Source of the DNA: Bryobacterales bacterium
GTDB taxonomy: Bacteria; Acidobacteriota; Terriglobia; Bryobacterales; Bryobacteraceae
Assembly: GCA_003162425.1 (NCBI GenBank)
Contig: PMOK01000284.1
Location: forward strand, 124,001-188,000
Direction of reading: 5' to 3'
Length of the DNA stretch: 64,000 nt
A program made the position numbers and the translations under genes. The notes under the pieces were generated by a model. It was not told where the DNA came from and did not search any database. It saw only the letters and a list, made by a program, of their open reading frames with translations. Positions 24,734 to 34,802 of the stretch are shown one piece after another (position 1 is the stretch's first letter; each line of letters opens with the position of its first letter).

Positions 24734-26671
24734 TCAATGAAAACGATACCGGACGCCGACCCGCACATACACACCGGGGTTCGGAAAACCGATGTACTCG
24801 TGATATTGCTGGTTGAATAAATTGTCCACTCGCAGAGATGCGGTGAACGCATCTGAAAACTCGTAGCTCGACGACAGGCTCGCAGTTGAGTATCCGCCGA
24901 CTGTTTGCTCGAGCGGCAACGGAACCTGAAAATCGTAGCGGCGGCCGACCGCCAGTACGTCCGCCTGGGAATGCCAGCGCGGCTTGATTTTCCAGGTGAT
25001 GCCGCCTCCGCTCTGCCAATGCGGGACATCGCGTAGAGGCTCAGTGGTGTCCATCAATCGCCACTGCAGGTATGAAGCGTAAGCGCGCAACTCCAGGTGG
25101 GAGTTGACTGGCGCCGTGAGCGCGAACTCCGCCCCCTGTGTTCGCGCCTGGCTCCGATTGACCAAGCGGAATACGAGCGCGCTGAAGTCTATTAGATCCG
25201 TATAGGAATTGCGAAACGCGGTCAACTCCGCGCGCAGCCGCCGGTTCAGGAAATTGTTTTCGATACCGACGTCGTAGCTTCGGCTGAACTCGGGCTTCAG
25301 GAGAGGATTGCCGACCACCTTGTCCGCCAGCGCGTAAAAAGACGGAGTCTTGAATCCTCGCCCCCAATTCGCCTTCAATCTGGGACCGTCGGGAGCAAAA
25401 CGGTAGCTGATCCCGGCGCTCGGGGAATAGACCGCGCGAAAATCGGTGGTCTTATCCACTCGTATGCCGGCAGTCGCAGTCAGCCCCCGGACCGAGTAGA
25501 TGAGTACGCCATTAGCGTCCGCGGTATCGCGCGTTAGCGTGAAATTGTCGGGAATCGTGCCTGCGAGCACGCCGGTGCTGACGCCCTGCTCCCGCATCCA
25601 GCCCGCGCCAAGCTCCGCCGAGAAATTCGCACCCAGACGAAGCGTGTTCGTAAAACTAAAGCGGTAGCGTTTGAAATTGGTGTCGGTGATCTCGGTGGGG
25701 ATGGAATTGAAAGTGGGTGGGATCGCGTCCAACGATGCCGGAATGTTGGAGTTTTGCGTTCGATCGAAGAAGTCGAAATTCAAACCGTAGAGCCAGGTTT
25801 GGTTTACCTGATGCTGAAAGCCTATCCCGGTTACCAGTTCGATGGTGTGCACCGCTTGCGCCTGTTGCAGGATGGAGAACTCCGGTCCTCCGCCGCCGGG
25901 AGGGAATCCGGATGCCTCGGCATTCTGATACCGGACGACAAATCGGATCAGCTTGTCATTTCCCAGCGAGAGATGCGAGCTCAGGCCGGCGGTACCCAGA
26001 CTATAAGGATCCTTCTTGACCTGCTGGCCGATGTCCAGGTACGAGCCTGCGAATGAGTAATCCAGATTCCCGTTCTTACCGGATGCGCCGGCGGTTACAT
26101 CGCGTGTCAGGAAATTGCCCAACGCTCCTCCCAACTCAAACATCGGCTTGCCCTCACCCCGGCGTGGAATGATGTTGATGACTCCCGCAATGGCATCCGA
26201 GCCATACATCGACGAAAGAGGTCCGCGTACGATTTCGATTTGCTCGATGCCATCGGTGCTCATGGTCGACAAGTCATAAGAACCGCCCAGAACGTCGGTG
26301 ATGTCATTGATCGGAATGCCGTCGTAGAGCACCACTGTGAAGTTCGGTTTGCCGCCGCGCAAGGTAATGGTGGTCAGTCCGCCTCGCGCTCCGGACTGGG
26401 CAACAAACAGGAAAGGGACCTGCCGCAGCACGTCGGCGACGTTTTCGGCATGGCTGTCTTCAATAACCTGCCGCGTTACTACCATCACTGACGCCGATGT
26501 CGCCGACACAGGAGTGGCCTGTCCGGTTACAGTAATGACCGTCGGCTCCGCTTGCGGAATAGACTGGGCCGATTCGAGCGCCGGCCAAAGCATAGCGATC
26601 GCCAGAATACTGAAAGTTAGGCGCGTCACGATTGTTTTAAGGCAAGTTAAAGCGGTAAAGATTAGCGCCAT
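24734..26671 (-). CDS. TonB-dependent outer membrane receptor, BtuB-like
   Basis: The protein has a signal peptide, an N-terminal plug ('TVITVTGQATPVSATSASVMVVTRQ', then 'GLTTITLRGGKPNFTVVLYDGIPIND' and 'IEIVRGPLSSMYGSDAIAGVINII') and a 22-strand barrel ending with an aromatic 'RVGVRYRFH', the outer-membrane insertion signal. The plug pattern is like the vitamin B12 receptor BtuB. ATG 26671 overlaps the upstream gene by 35 bases; GTG 26629 would give a cleaner signal peptide (MTRLTFSILAIAMLWPALES). It is convergent with the MntP gene. Uptake of cobalamin would suit the B12-dependent methyltransferase nearby, but the ligand is not proven. Confidence 0.85.
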   Translation of the reverse strand: MALIFTALTCLKTIVTRLTFSILAIAMLWPALESAQSIPQAEPTVITVTGQATPVSATSASVMVVTRQVIEDSHAENVADVLRQVPFLFVAQSGARGGLTTITLRGGKPNFTVVLYDGIPINDITDVLGGSYDLSTMSTDGIEQIEIVRGPLSSMYGSDAIAGVINIIPRRGEGKPMFELGGALGNFLTRDVTAGASGKNGNLDYSFAGSYLDIGQQVKKDPYSLGTAGLSSHLSLGNDKLIRFVVRYQNAEASGFPPGGGGPEFSILQQAQAVHTIELVTGIGFQHQVNQTWLYGLNFDFFDRTQNSNIPASLDAIPPTFNSIPTEITDTNFKRYRFSFTNTLRLGANFSAELGAGWMREQGVSTGVLAGTIPDNFTLTRDTADANGVLIYSVRGLTATAGIRVDKTTDFRAVYSPSAGISYRFAPDGPRLKANWGRGFKTPSFYALADKVVGNPLLKPEFSRSYDVGIENNFLNRRLRAELTAFRNSYTDLIDFSALVFRLVNRSQARTQGAEFALTAPVNSHLELRAYASYLQWRLMDTTEPLRDVPHWQSGGGITWKIKPRWHSQADVLAVGRRYDFQVPLPLEQTVGGYSTASLSSSYEFSDAFTASLRVDNLFNQQYHEYIGFPNPGVYVRVGVRYRFH

Positions 26672-28960
26672 ATCCGATCACGACATAGTCTCCATAAATG
26701 GCCGGACCAAGGATATATATAGACGGCCCTGAAGGTAGTCCGGGCGCGGTCCACAGATGCAGGCCGGTCTGGGCATCGAACGCGTAGAGCGCGGGAAGCC
26801 AAGTGGAGACGAAGACCACGTCGTTGACCACCCCAGGCGAGCTTAAGCCCACTTCATTCGGCGTGGCATAGAGCGGGGTGGGCCCCACGTTGTACATGGA
26901 GGCCTGATTAGCGCCGACGGTGTTGACCTTGGTGGGCCAAGCATCGCTGAGGTCACTCCAATTGAGGGCACGAACGAAAGGTGTGGTGGTGTTGTCGATT
27001 GCGCCACCCCAACCACCCAATCCAACGAAGATGCGTTCGAGACCGGTGTGGACCGCTGCGGTACCGAAAATGCCGTACCTGTTTTCGCCGCCGTTTTGTC
27101 CAGCGGGGTCGACATTGGGGAGCTGCGCGCCGGTTACCGCGTCCTTTGGCAAGAGCTGACGGCTATTCAATTGGCCCATAGTCTTGGCGTCATAGATGAA
27201 GAAGGAACCAATCTTAGATCCGATACACATGACTCGGTCCGAGCCGCGCGTGAACAGAACCGGGCTGCTGGGCATATCCGCGTCAGAATCGGCGGGGTAA
27301 TAACTGTCGTATTGCTGCGGCGCGTTGTAGCCCTCAAAAGTACCCGTATCTGCGTCGAGACCCAGGGCCCCGCTGCCATACCAGGAATCCGGAAGAGGGC
27401 CATCGTTGTAGGAGTTCCCGGTGCCGAAAAATACCTTATTGAGGGAACTGTCGTACGCCAAAGACGACCATGGCGAGCAACCTATATGAGGAGGATCGGC
27501 ATGTACGCTGAACGTCGTTGCCCAGGAAGGGAGAACTCCACCCGGTGTACAGCTCTTGGGAATTACATTCGGCAGGTTGGTTTGTCCGCTATCGTTGCCG
27601 CCGGAAAATTGGTTGGTGCAGAAGAGCCATTGCACATGCCCTGCCGCCGCATCCAGGCACCACACAAACCCGAAACCACCCAGCTCACCCTCGCCCGTTC
27701 CCACGTAAACCTTGCCGTTCACCACCAGAGGAGAACTCCAGGTGTCGGCTTTGGGGTTAGAAACCGGCTGGTTCTTGTCCTTGGACGGGTGTTTAGATCG
27801 GTGGACCACACTAGCGTCATGGAGGCGCTGTGCACACAGTAAACGAAGCCTCCGAAGCTGGTGAAGTAGATGTTGCCGCCGACCACGGCAGGGGATCCTC
27901 CGATGCCTGTGTAGGATTGTGAGCTCATGTCGGTATCCGCGACTACGTATGAGCCGTTAATTCCGCCTGTGGCCAGGTCGATATTGTAGAGTGTTCCAGT
28001 CCCTTTAGAATTGTTCACGGTGCCGACATAGATGTTGCCTTGAACGATGCATGGGATGGTGATCACGCAGCCATCCAGGGGAATACTCGCGAGTGCCGTC
28101 ATGTTTGCGACGGTCGTACTAGTGATGCCGCTGCAACCGGAAGCGGTGCCGCTGTGGGATTGGTCGTGATGATACATCCACCAGTCCTGAGAGATGAACC
28201 GGCAAGGAAACCGGACCGGAATCGGCCCGCGCAGCGGTAAATGGAGCCCGGCGGTACCGTGAACAATCTCGGGATTGGTCAGAGTGTGGAATAAGCTTTC
28301 CTCGGCAAGTCCCCCAGGCGGAGGGTCGAGTTGTTTAATGCGGTCGCGGAATTCGGCGAGACTGGCATTACCCGGTAATGGCGGAGCGACAACATGCGCG
28401 CTGCGTCCCCGGCGAGGCTCGGCGGCCGCATCGGTTCGAGCCAGGTGGTCACGCACCTCGGCCAAATCCTTTTCCGGCAGGGTGAGGAAATGATCCAGGC
28501 TGGCGAGGGTGATTCGCTTCATTTCGCCGGCCGAGTTGCTGTAAGCCATACTCCGTTCACTGGCCATGCGAAACAGAGCTTCGCGGAGCAGCGGATCCTC
28601 AGGCAGGCTGACCGGAATATAGACTCCCGGTGCTGAGATTTTTGCCCAGATGAAACGGCTGCCGGGGTTGACACCGGAGTTCCAGACCTTCTGCAGCGAA
28701 TTGGATTTTTCATCCCACTTGAAGAAACGAGCGGAAAGCAGATCGAATCCGGCCAGGCTGGAAGGATCGTAAGGCTGCAACAGAACCGTGAGGCCGAATT
28801 CGGCCGGTCCGGAAATCTGTGTGGCCCGACCGGTGGCGCCTAGCGTGCCATGAGGAAGTGGGTTATCGACGGTTTCGAGTTTCAGGTTTGTGGATGGATC
28901 CCATCCAGCTACGCCTGGCGTCACGATCGCTTCAATGTGGACGTTGGTAATGGAACTCAT
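26637..28960 (-). pseudogene. PQQ-like beta-propeller protein, broken by a single-base frameshift
   Basis: Two ORFs in different frames (27719-28960 and 26637-27809) together form one protein. The first ends its homologous part at 'MTLVWSTDL', and the second continues 'KHPSKDKNQPVSNP', which lines up with 'LSLTWVTDLRHADPEHNQPVTN' of the intact paralogue at 34803-36488. One A is missing (CTAAAC where CTAAAAC is needed) at about 27792-27795. N-terminal ~240 residues are specific to this copy; the propeller begins at 'WWMYHHDQSHSGTASG'. No signal peptide is present. The indel lies in a homopolymer and could be a sequencing error instead of real decay. Confidence 0.8.
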
Positions 28961-29003
28961 AACGCTAGACCTCCGTGGATCGGGCGGACGGTGAATTCGG
29001 AGC

Positions 29004-29441
29004 TCAACTCGACGTCCTCTCGGTCAGATTAGCTAGCGACGCGGACGCGCCCTGGAGGCGATCCAATTCCGCGCCCGCGATTTCACGATCGTCGGCGAAT
29101 GCCGCCCCGACCACCGCAATGATCGCCCCGTATTGATCGCGCACTGGAATTGCGACCGCGGCTCGCGCGTCCACCGCCTTGGCGCCCGGCTTTACGGCTC
29201 CCGTGCGATCCTCCTGCAGATTACAGGTCTGAACAGGCTCTCCGCGCTCCAGCGCGAGACCGGCCATTCCTTTCCCCGAGGGTACCCACGCCACAATCTC
29301 CCGTACTTTCTCGGGAATGTTTTGGGAGGCTGCCAGCACCAAGCCTCCCTTCTGGTGAAAGTGAACCGTGCCTGCAACGGCGCCGGCTTCACGGAGAAAC
29401 GCTGCCAGCCAGGATTGCGCTGCTTCGTTGATTTGTGCCAT
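29004..29441 (-). CDS. GAF domain protein
   Basis: This 145-residue protein is a single GAF sensor domain: 'AGTVHFHQKGGLVLAASQNIPE', 'GMAGLALERGEPVQTCNLQED' and 'ARAAVAIPVRDQYGAIIAVVGAAFADDREI'. No output domain is fused. GAF domains bind small ligands or redox centres. ATG 29441 with GGGAG upstream is preferred to 29471, which would overlap the previous gene. It lies between the 1257-residue protein and the propeller gene in one minus-strand operon. Confidence 0.82.
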   Translation of the reverse strand: MAQINEAAQSWLAAFLREAGAVAGTVHFHQKGGLVLAASQNIPEKVREIVAWVPSGKGMAGLALERGEPVQTCNLQEDRTGAVKPGAKAVDARAAVAIPVRDQYGAIIAVVGAAFADDREIAGAELDRLQGASASLANLTERTSS

Positions 29442-29463
29442 GGCTCCCGGCCTATGTTGCGCG

Positions 29464-32400
29464 TTAAACATCCCAAGGTGGGGGAACGCGAATAATGATG
29501 GTACGCACCTCGCCGTGCCGCTTCGGTTCCCGAACCACGGTCACCCAGCTCCGCTCCTCCAACGCGTTGCCGGCAATCTCCAGCACACGCTTTTCACGGC
29601 TGTGGAAGCGCTCCAGCTCGCCGAGCCGTGTTTCAAGAATGAAGCCTTCGAAATCTCCGAAATGATCGAAGACCAAGCCGTTGACCTTTCCTGTCACCTC
29701 GTGGTGTTCGTGGCGGTGCTTGTCAACCAGGCACACTTCCGCAGGAGCAGTTATGGCGCCAGTGGGCGACGGCAGAATGTCGACGGGGTTTCCGCCGTAA
29801 TGTAAGACGCGGATCGCCAACTGTTCGATATAGCGCTGCATTACGGGATACCAGCGGTTTTGCGGCAGAACATTCTGAGCGATCCAGCGGAACAGCGCAA
29901 GCCGGTGTTCTTCCGGCGCCAGCAGTTCCTGCTTAATGTGGATCCTCAGGTTGATCTGGAAAGCGCCGAGAACGCGCCTCCATGTCAGGATTTTGAGCCT
30001 GGATCGCTCCTTACGCGAGGGGGGCCCGGCGACGGGGACGTTTAGGCCGGCTTCGTTCGGTTGACCGCGCCCCACCACCTGGTTGGCGTCGGTCAACTGA
30101 CGCACTACGATGGTGTAAAGGTCCCCGTCCTGAATACCAGGCGGAAGGTCCACCGTCAGCAAGCCGGCCAGGAATCCAGTGTTCAACGGGATGGGAACAA
30201 ATGTTACGGGGCCAGTCGGGGTTGTTATGGTGTTCTGATCCTGAATGGTCAGCGTGTGATACGAGTATAAGCGGTCGGCAAGAGCGAGGATCTCAGCCGC
30301 GGTTACTCCCGGAAGATAAATGGATGCTGAACTGCCCGCCGGCGTGTTACCCCAGGTGATCATCAATTCGTCGACATCTTTGGTGGTCGCACTGCTCGCT
30401 TTAATCTGGAAGGGATGCGGCATGCGGCGGGAACCGGGCGCGCCCGGATTGGGTCCGTCGATATAGGCGAGATTGCGCTGCGCCAGCTTATCCGAAGAGG
30501 AGCTGTCGGCGTTGGGCGGAATGGGCACATCGTCAAAGGCGATCTCAGCGATCAGGCACTGGTGCGGCGCCTTGGTGAAGGCTGCGTTGATGGACTGGGT
30601 GATAAAGCCGGGGGTATTGAAATAGCCGGTCTTGTTGTCGAAATCACCGGCCTTGACAGATTGCGGGAAGAGCGCGGTGGGCTGGTTCATGTCGAGCCAA
30701 CAGCCGTAATAGGTATCGATTTCCTTCCCAGTGACCGGCGAGATGGTCTGCACATTCGGCGTATCAGGGAGCTGCTTGGTGAGGTCGGCCGGGCCGGCGA
30801 AATTCACCCGCTCGACGGCGAAGAACGGGATGGTGACGATCTCGTTCATTCCCAGGGCGTCATTCTGGACGCCCAGCAGCGGGACCCGCGGAGTAACGTC
30901 GGGCGTGCCGATGGGGGTTGAGCGATATGTGGTGCTGGTATCGAAGGTCGAGACGGTGTTCTGCGCCTGGAAGGCGCGGAAGAAGACGCGGCAATTCTGT
31001 GCTTGCGTAGTGAACGGCGGGGGTGGGGGAGGCGTGGTGCCCTGGATACGCACGCGGCAGATCGCGAAATTGTAGGCGGGCTTTTTGCTACGAGGATTAA
31101 TGGTCAAGTATTCAAGCTCATCGCCCGTCGCATCTTCGGCCTCGGTCAGGCTGGTATCGAAACTGTCCGTGCCGGCCGCGCCACTCGGGGTGATCCGTTT
31201 AATCAGATCGGCGATGTACGCCGTCGCGGCGGCGGATGCCTGAGCCGGCGACGGGGGATTGGTTGTTCCGGGCGGGTAGAAGTCGCTGACCGTCTTGTCG
31301 AAGAACTTCTTGTCGTCATCTACGCTGAATACTCGCAGGTCGGTGCTCAGCCAGGTTGTGTAATTGTTGCCCGCATCAGAGTCGGTGACATAAGGATTCG
31401 CGGCCTTCGTCAATACCAGCGGGGCGGAGGCACTGTAGGGCTTGCCGTTGACGGTAATATTCGCGGTCAGCGTTAAATTCTCGGTCTCATCAATGAAACC
31501 GTCGGTGCCCGTGAATTGAATATTAAACGGATATAGAATGCGCTGTGGCGCATTGGGCGGCGGCACGGTGGTGGTGAATACCGGACCGCTAAACGGCTGG
31601 ATGTGCAGTTGCCCCATGGTCTGCAGATAGTTGATGATCGCGGCCTGATTCGCGTTCGTGGGGTCGACCGAGAATGTGACGATCGGTGGGTTCGTAGGAC
31701 TGGTGAGATTGTCGCTCGAATCAATACCGAGTTCAGACGGAAAGAACCCCTCCATAACCACCCAGAAGGCGGTTGGGAAGTTGGCCGGCAAACCCATCGA
31801 TGTCAGCTCGTTCTTGCCGAAGGTGCTGTTCTGGATCTGCAGAGAGCAGGTCTTCGCCAGCTGCGCGGCCGGGTTGACTTTCAGGCTCCCATAGACGATG
31901 CCGTCGAGCTCGTCGGTGTGGAATGTGTGCAGCTTGTTGTAGTAGGCGAAAGCGGTGTAGCCTTCGAAGAAGGCCATGACGCTGGACGTGTTGGGTTGGA
32001 ACGTAATGCTGTCATTAACCTGCCCGTTCTCATACTCCTCCTGGCTCTCCCAAGCGCTCTGGTAGGATGCGGGCCTACCGCCCGTGCCCCCGCCGAAGGA
32101 GGGCGGCGTCAACGTTGCCGCCGACAGGGCCTGTATCCGTCGAACCAGGTTGCGGCCCTCCGCCGAACCTGTCAGCGGCACGATGGCGCCGGCGGCAGTC
32201 AGGGTTGGTTTGTCGGCTGCGGGCAGCGCGGCGTAGTCATTCTGGAGTTGAGTTTGGCGCGCCGAACTGAAGGTGTTGAAGTCAGTGACGCCGGTGGTGG
32301 TGGGGATGGGTGAATCTGAATCGTCGGACCAACCGGTGTACCCAGTCGACCTGGGGCGTTGATCTTTGGTAGGGTCCGGGTCTTCTATGGCGGGCTTTCC

Positions 32401-33237
32401 GGAGAAGAAGCCGTCGATATGGAACTCGAACAGAGCCATTGGCTCAAAGGTGGCTCCGTTTATTTGGAACTCTTTCGGCATCGGATCCGGCGGACTGTTC
32501 GCTTCCCAATTTTGGGCGAGGTAGGTGTTCGGCCCCACATTTACCGTCGCGCCAATCACGGGATCGCCGGCCGTGAAATAGACCGCGGCGGCGGTGCTGA
32601 GCGTGCCACGGATGCCGTTGACCGTGGTAACAACGGGCGCCGCGTGGGAGCGGAGGGCGACGGGGCTATTGAAGCGAAGCACCCTGCCGACCCCCGTCTT
32701 ATCGATCGTCGTGGGAACGCTCAAGGGAACGCCATGCGCATCCACGCCTGAGGGCGTGAACGGAGGCTCGCCCTCAAGCCAAAAGGTGTTACCGGGACCC
32801 TGCGAACCGAACCCGAGGGGATTGGTCCCATCGTTCAGTGCGCCCCAAGTGCCCTTTGGATCGTTGTACCAGTCATTGTCCGTCGCAAAGCGGACCTCAA
32901 ACCGGCCCGAGAACCAGATCTCCGGGTTGCTGATCGCTGTTAACGTAAATGAAGTGGTAGTGGCGCCGACATGAACATTGATCACCGTGTCGCCCTGCGC
33001 TGCGCTCACGGCTGTCGCAAAGATCGGGATCGTCATGCCGGCCGGGCTGATGCTGATGGTGCCGCCGGGTAAAGTCACGCCGGCCCCGTTCGGAGTGGCG
33101 TCGATGGTGGCGCTTTGCGTGCTGCCGTCGTTGGTGCTTAGGTTTAGCGGGACCGAGAATGTGATGCCGTTGTCCGGCGCGATTAGAAAACCATCGCCTG
33201 CGCTACTTCCATTGACGCTAATGACGATATTGCTCAT
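29464..33237 (-). CDS. Large hypothetical protein (1257 residues)
   Basis: I do not recognise this protein. There is no signal peptide ('MSNIVISVNGSSAGDGFLI'). Residues 1-110 look like an Ig-like beta-sandwich ('TQSATIDATPNGAGVTLPGGTISISPAGMTIPI'). The middle is Pro, Gly, Thr and Asp rich with repeated beta segments and 'TPPPPPPF'. Residues about 1050-1257 are different: basic and helical ('RRVLGAFQINLRIHIKQELLAPEEHRLALFRWIAQN', 'HKHRHEHHEVTGKVNGL'), resembling a separate globular domain. It heads a minus-strand operon with a GAF protein and a propeller, opposite a ferritin-like/propeller operon. Confidence 0.8.
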   Translation of the reverse strand: MSNIVISVNGSSAGDGFLIAPDNGITFSVPLNLSTNDGSTQSATIDATPNGAGVTLPGGTISISPAGMTIPIFATAVSAAQGDTVINVHVGATTTSFTLTAISNPEIWFSGRFEVRFATDNDWYNDPKGTWGALNDGTNPLGFGSQGPGNTFWLEGEPPFTPSGVDAHGVPLSVPTTIDKTGVGRVLRFNSPVALRSHAAPVVTTVNGIRGTLSTAAAVYFTAGDPVIGATVNVGPNTYLAQNWEANSPPDPMPKEFQINGATFEPMALFEFHIDGFFSGKPAIEDPDPTKDQRPRSTGYTGWSDDSDSPIPTTTGVTDFNTFSSARQTQLQNDYAALPAADKPTLTAAGAIVPLTGSAEGRNLVRRIQALSAATLTPPSFGGGTGGRPASYQSAWESQEEYENGQVNDSITFQPNTSSVMAFFEGYTAFAYYNKLHTFHTDELDGIVYGSLKVNPAAQLAKTCSLQIQNSTFGKNELTSMGLPANFPTAFWVVMEGFFPSELGIDSSDNLTSPTNPPIVTFSVDPTNANQAAIINYLQTMGQLHIQPFSGPVFTTTVPPPNAPQRILYPFNIQFTGTDGFIDETENLTLTANITVNGKPYSASAPLVLTKAANPYVTDSDAGNNYTTWLSTDLRVFSVDDDKKFFDKTVSDFYPPGTTNPPSPAQASAAATAYIADLIKRITPSGAAGTDSFDTSLTEAEDATGDELEYLTINPRSKKPAYNFAICRVRIQGTTPPPPPPFTTQAQNCRVFFRAFQAQNTVSTFDTSTTYRSTPIGTPDVTPRVPLLGVQNDALGMNEIVTIPFFAVERVNFAGPADLTKQLPDTPNVQTISPVTGKEIDTYYGCWLDMNQPTALFPQSVKAGDFDNKTGYFNTPGFITQSINAAFTKAPHQCLIAEIAFDDVPIPPNADSSSSDKLAQRNLAYIDGPNPGAPGSRRMPHPFQIKASSATTKDVDELMITWGNTPAGSSASIYLPGVTAAEILALADRLYSYHTLTIQDQNTITTPTGPVTFVPIPLNTGFLAGLLTVDLPPGIQDGDLYTIVVRQLTDANQVVGRGQPNEAGLNVPVAGPPSRKERSRLKILTWRRVLGAFQINLRIHIKQELLAPEEHRLALFRWIAQNVLPQNRWYPVMQRYIEQLAIRVLHYGGNPVDILPSPTGAITAPAEVCLVDKHRHEHHEVTGKVNGLVFDHFGDFEGFILETRLGELERFHSREKRVLEIAGNALEERSWVTVVREPKRHGEVRTIIIRVPPPWDV

Positions 33238-33607
33238 GAATGCCTCCCTAGCTTACGTGAACTACCGGCCGCCGCCGTTTCCTCTCTGCACCAAATCTCG
33301 TCACAATAATTAAACGTTGGCTTGGCCTGCCATGCGGCGACTCCTCCGTTCAATATTTACTTTGCATCGCGCTTCGAGACCGCAAAGGGGGACATGGTCG
33401 AGTTATTATACGCAGTTTTCGTGTGAACGCAGCATTCTTTTTACCTTAATGAATGCTACAGCCTCCACCTAAGGGCGGATAAGTCGGCTACTTCACTGTG
33501 AGGCCTGATGAGCACCAAGGTCCGTGACGAATATACCGAAACACCCTGTGCAGCTATACTACTTCCCTTTTGCACATTGTTCTAGTAAAGTATCTTTACT
33601 GGCCGAG
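33238..33607. other. Divergent intergenic region
   Basis: This region separates the minus-strand 1257-residue protein gene from the plus-strand ferritin-like/propeller genes and should contain both promoters. It is more AT-rich than the flanking genes. I did not find a clear TTGACA/TATAAT pair or an inverted repeat. Confidence 0.5.
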
Positions 33608-33766
33608 ATGAGCTACCTCAATTCAATCCGACTCCATTTTGCCGGCCAGTTTCAAGCGGCTCCCTCCACGGTGAATAACGATCCGTTGCACTTCGACAAC
33701 GCTACTTTCCAGCCGTCCTATCAACAACCCGCTACCGGGAATCAACCAAATCAGTTAAGTGGCTGA
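33608..33766 (+). pseudogene. Truncated N-terminus of a VioB-like protein
   Basis: The last 52 residues of the listed ORF, from 'MSYLNSIRLHFAGQFQAAPS', resemble the N-terminus of VioB-type proteins (of the form MS-x-L-x-x-x-R-[IL]-H-F-x-G, then a V-N-N-D region). After 'NQLSG' a TGA occurs where homologues, as I recall them, continue with Trp residues. The next gene, a ferritin-like domain related to the C-terminal part of VioB, begins at once. I infer a deletion or nonsense change that removed the middle of an ancestral gene, or a small gene derived from it. It may still be translated and coupled to the next gene. Confidence 0.55.
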
Positions 33767-33770
33767 GCCA

Positions 33771-34796
33771 ATGGTCCATTTAAGAGCCGAATTATTTCAA
33801 GACCTGAACGGAACGGTGGAGGGCTTGCGGTGCGCGATGCAGAACGCGATCGAACTCGAACACGCCACCATCCCTCCGTATCTGTACGCCCTCTATTCGA
33901 TCAAGCCCGGCGCGAATGCCGAGATTGCCGGCCTCATCAAATCGATCGTCGTGGAAGAGATGCTGCACATGGCGCTCGATTGCAACATCCTGAACGCCAT
34001 TCGAGGGACGCCCAAGATCGACGATCCGAACTTTGTGCCCAAATATCCAGGACCGTTGCCGGGCGGCGTGGAAAGCGAATTGACCGTTGGACTTGCACCT
34101 TTCTCGAAGCAAGTGGTCAAGAACACGTTCATGGTGATTGAGGAGCCGGAAGATCCGCTGCACTTTCCGGTACTGAAACTGGCAGAGGGCGAGAAGCCAA
34201 CCACCATCGGCCAGTTCTATGCGGGTATCATCGACCAAATCCAGAAACTCGGTAACGGGATTTTCACCGGCGATCCAAAGAAGCAACTGACCACGGGCTT
34301 CGGCCCGCTGCAGACGATACACGTGCACGACGTCAAGTCCGCGATCGAAGCGATCAAGCTGATCGTGGCGCAGGGCGAGGGAACAACGACATCGCCGCTG
34401 GATCCGGAACATGATCCCGCGCACTACTATCGCTTCGCAGAAATCTATTACGGAAAGAAACTTATCCCCAACCCTGCTCCTCCACCGGACTTCGCGTATG
34501 GTGGCCACAACGTTTCTTTTGACCCCGCGGGAGTGTGGCCCGTCATCACGAATCCGAATCGAACCTCATACCCCGACGGATCGAAAGCCCGCAACCTGAA
34601 CGAGACTTTCAATTACACTTACACCAGCCTTTTGAAGTCCATGCAGCTCACGTTTGGCGGCCAGCCCGATCGATTGGGACCGGCCATCGGATTGATGGAG
34701 TCGATGAAAGAGCAGGCACTGGTGATGATGGCGACCGAAACAGTTCCGGGCCAGACTGCCGGACCATCCTTTGAATACACGCCGGTGAACGAGTAG
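33771..34796 (+). CDS. Ferritin-like protein (VioB/iminophenyl-pyruvate dimer synthase-like)
   Basis: The 341-residue protein has a di-iron four-helix pattern at the N-terminus: 'NAIELEHATIPPYLYALYSI' and 'VVEEMLHMALDCNILNAI', giving the E-x6-Y and E-E-x-x-H ligands. This is the ferritin-like domain found at the C-terminus of the violacein enzyme VioB. The C-terminal half has 'HDPAHYYRFAEIYYGKKL', another characteristic segment. GTG 33759 overlaps the preceding fragment; ATG 33771 is also possible and is used here. No violacein-type partner enzymes are encoded, so the substrate is unknown. Confidence 0.85.
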   Translation: MVHLRAELFQDLNGTVEGLRCAMQNAIELEHATIPPYLYALYSIKPGANAEIAGLIKSIVVEEMLHMALDCNILNAIRGTPKIDDPNFVPKYPGPLPGGVESELTVGLAPFSKQVVKNTFMVIEEPEDPLHFPVLKLAEGEKPTTIGQFYAGIIDQIQKLGNGIFTGDPKKQLTTGFGPLQTIHVHDVKSAIEAIKLIVAQGEGTTTSPLDPEHDPAHYYRFAEIYYGKKLIPNPAPPPDFAYGGHNVSFDPAGVWPVITNPNRTSYPDGSKARNLNETFNYTYTSLLKSMQLTFGGQPDRLGPAIGLMESMKEQALVMMATETVPGQTAGPSFEYTPVNE

Positions 34797-34802
34797 CGCA
34801 CT

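Noticed and set aside
26637-26680. Cobalamin riboswitch before the BtuB-like gene
   Set aside because: The upstream region is coding sequence of the propeller gene with no room for a leader RNA.
33792-34508. Antisense 238-residue ORF opposite the ferritin-like gene
   Set aside because: It is the usual GC-frame shadow of a strong coding region.
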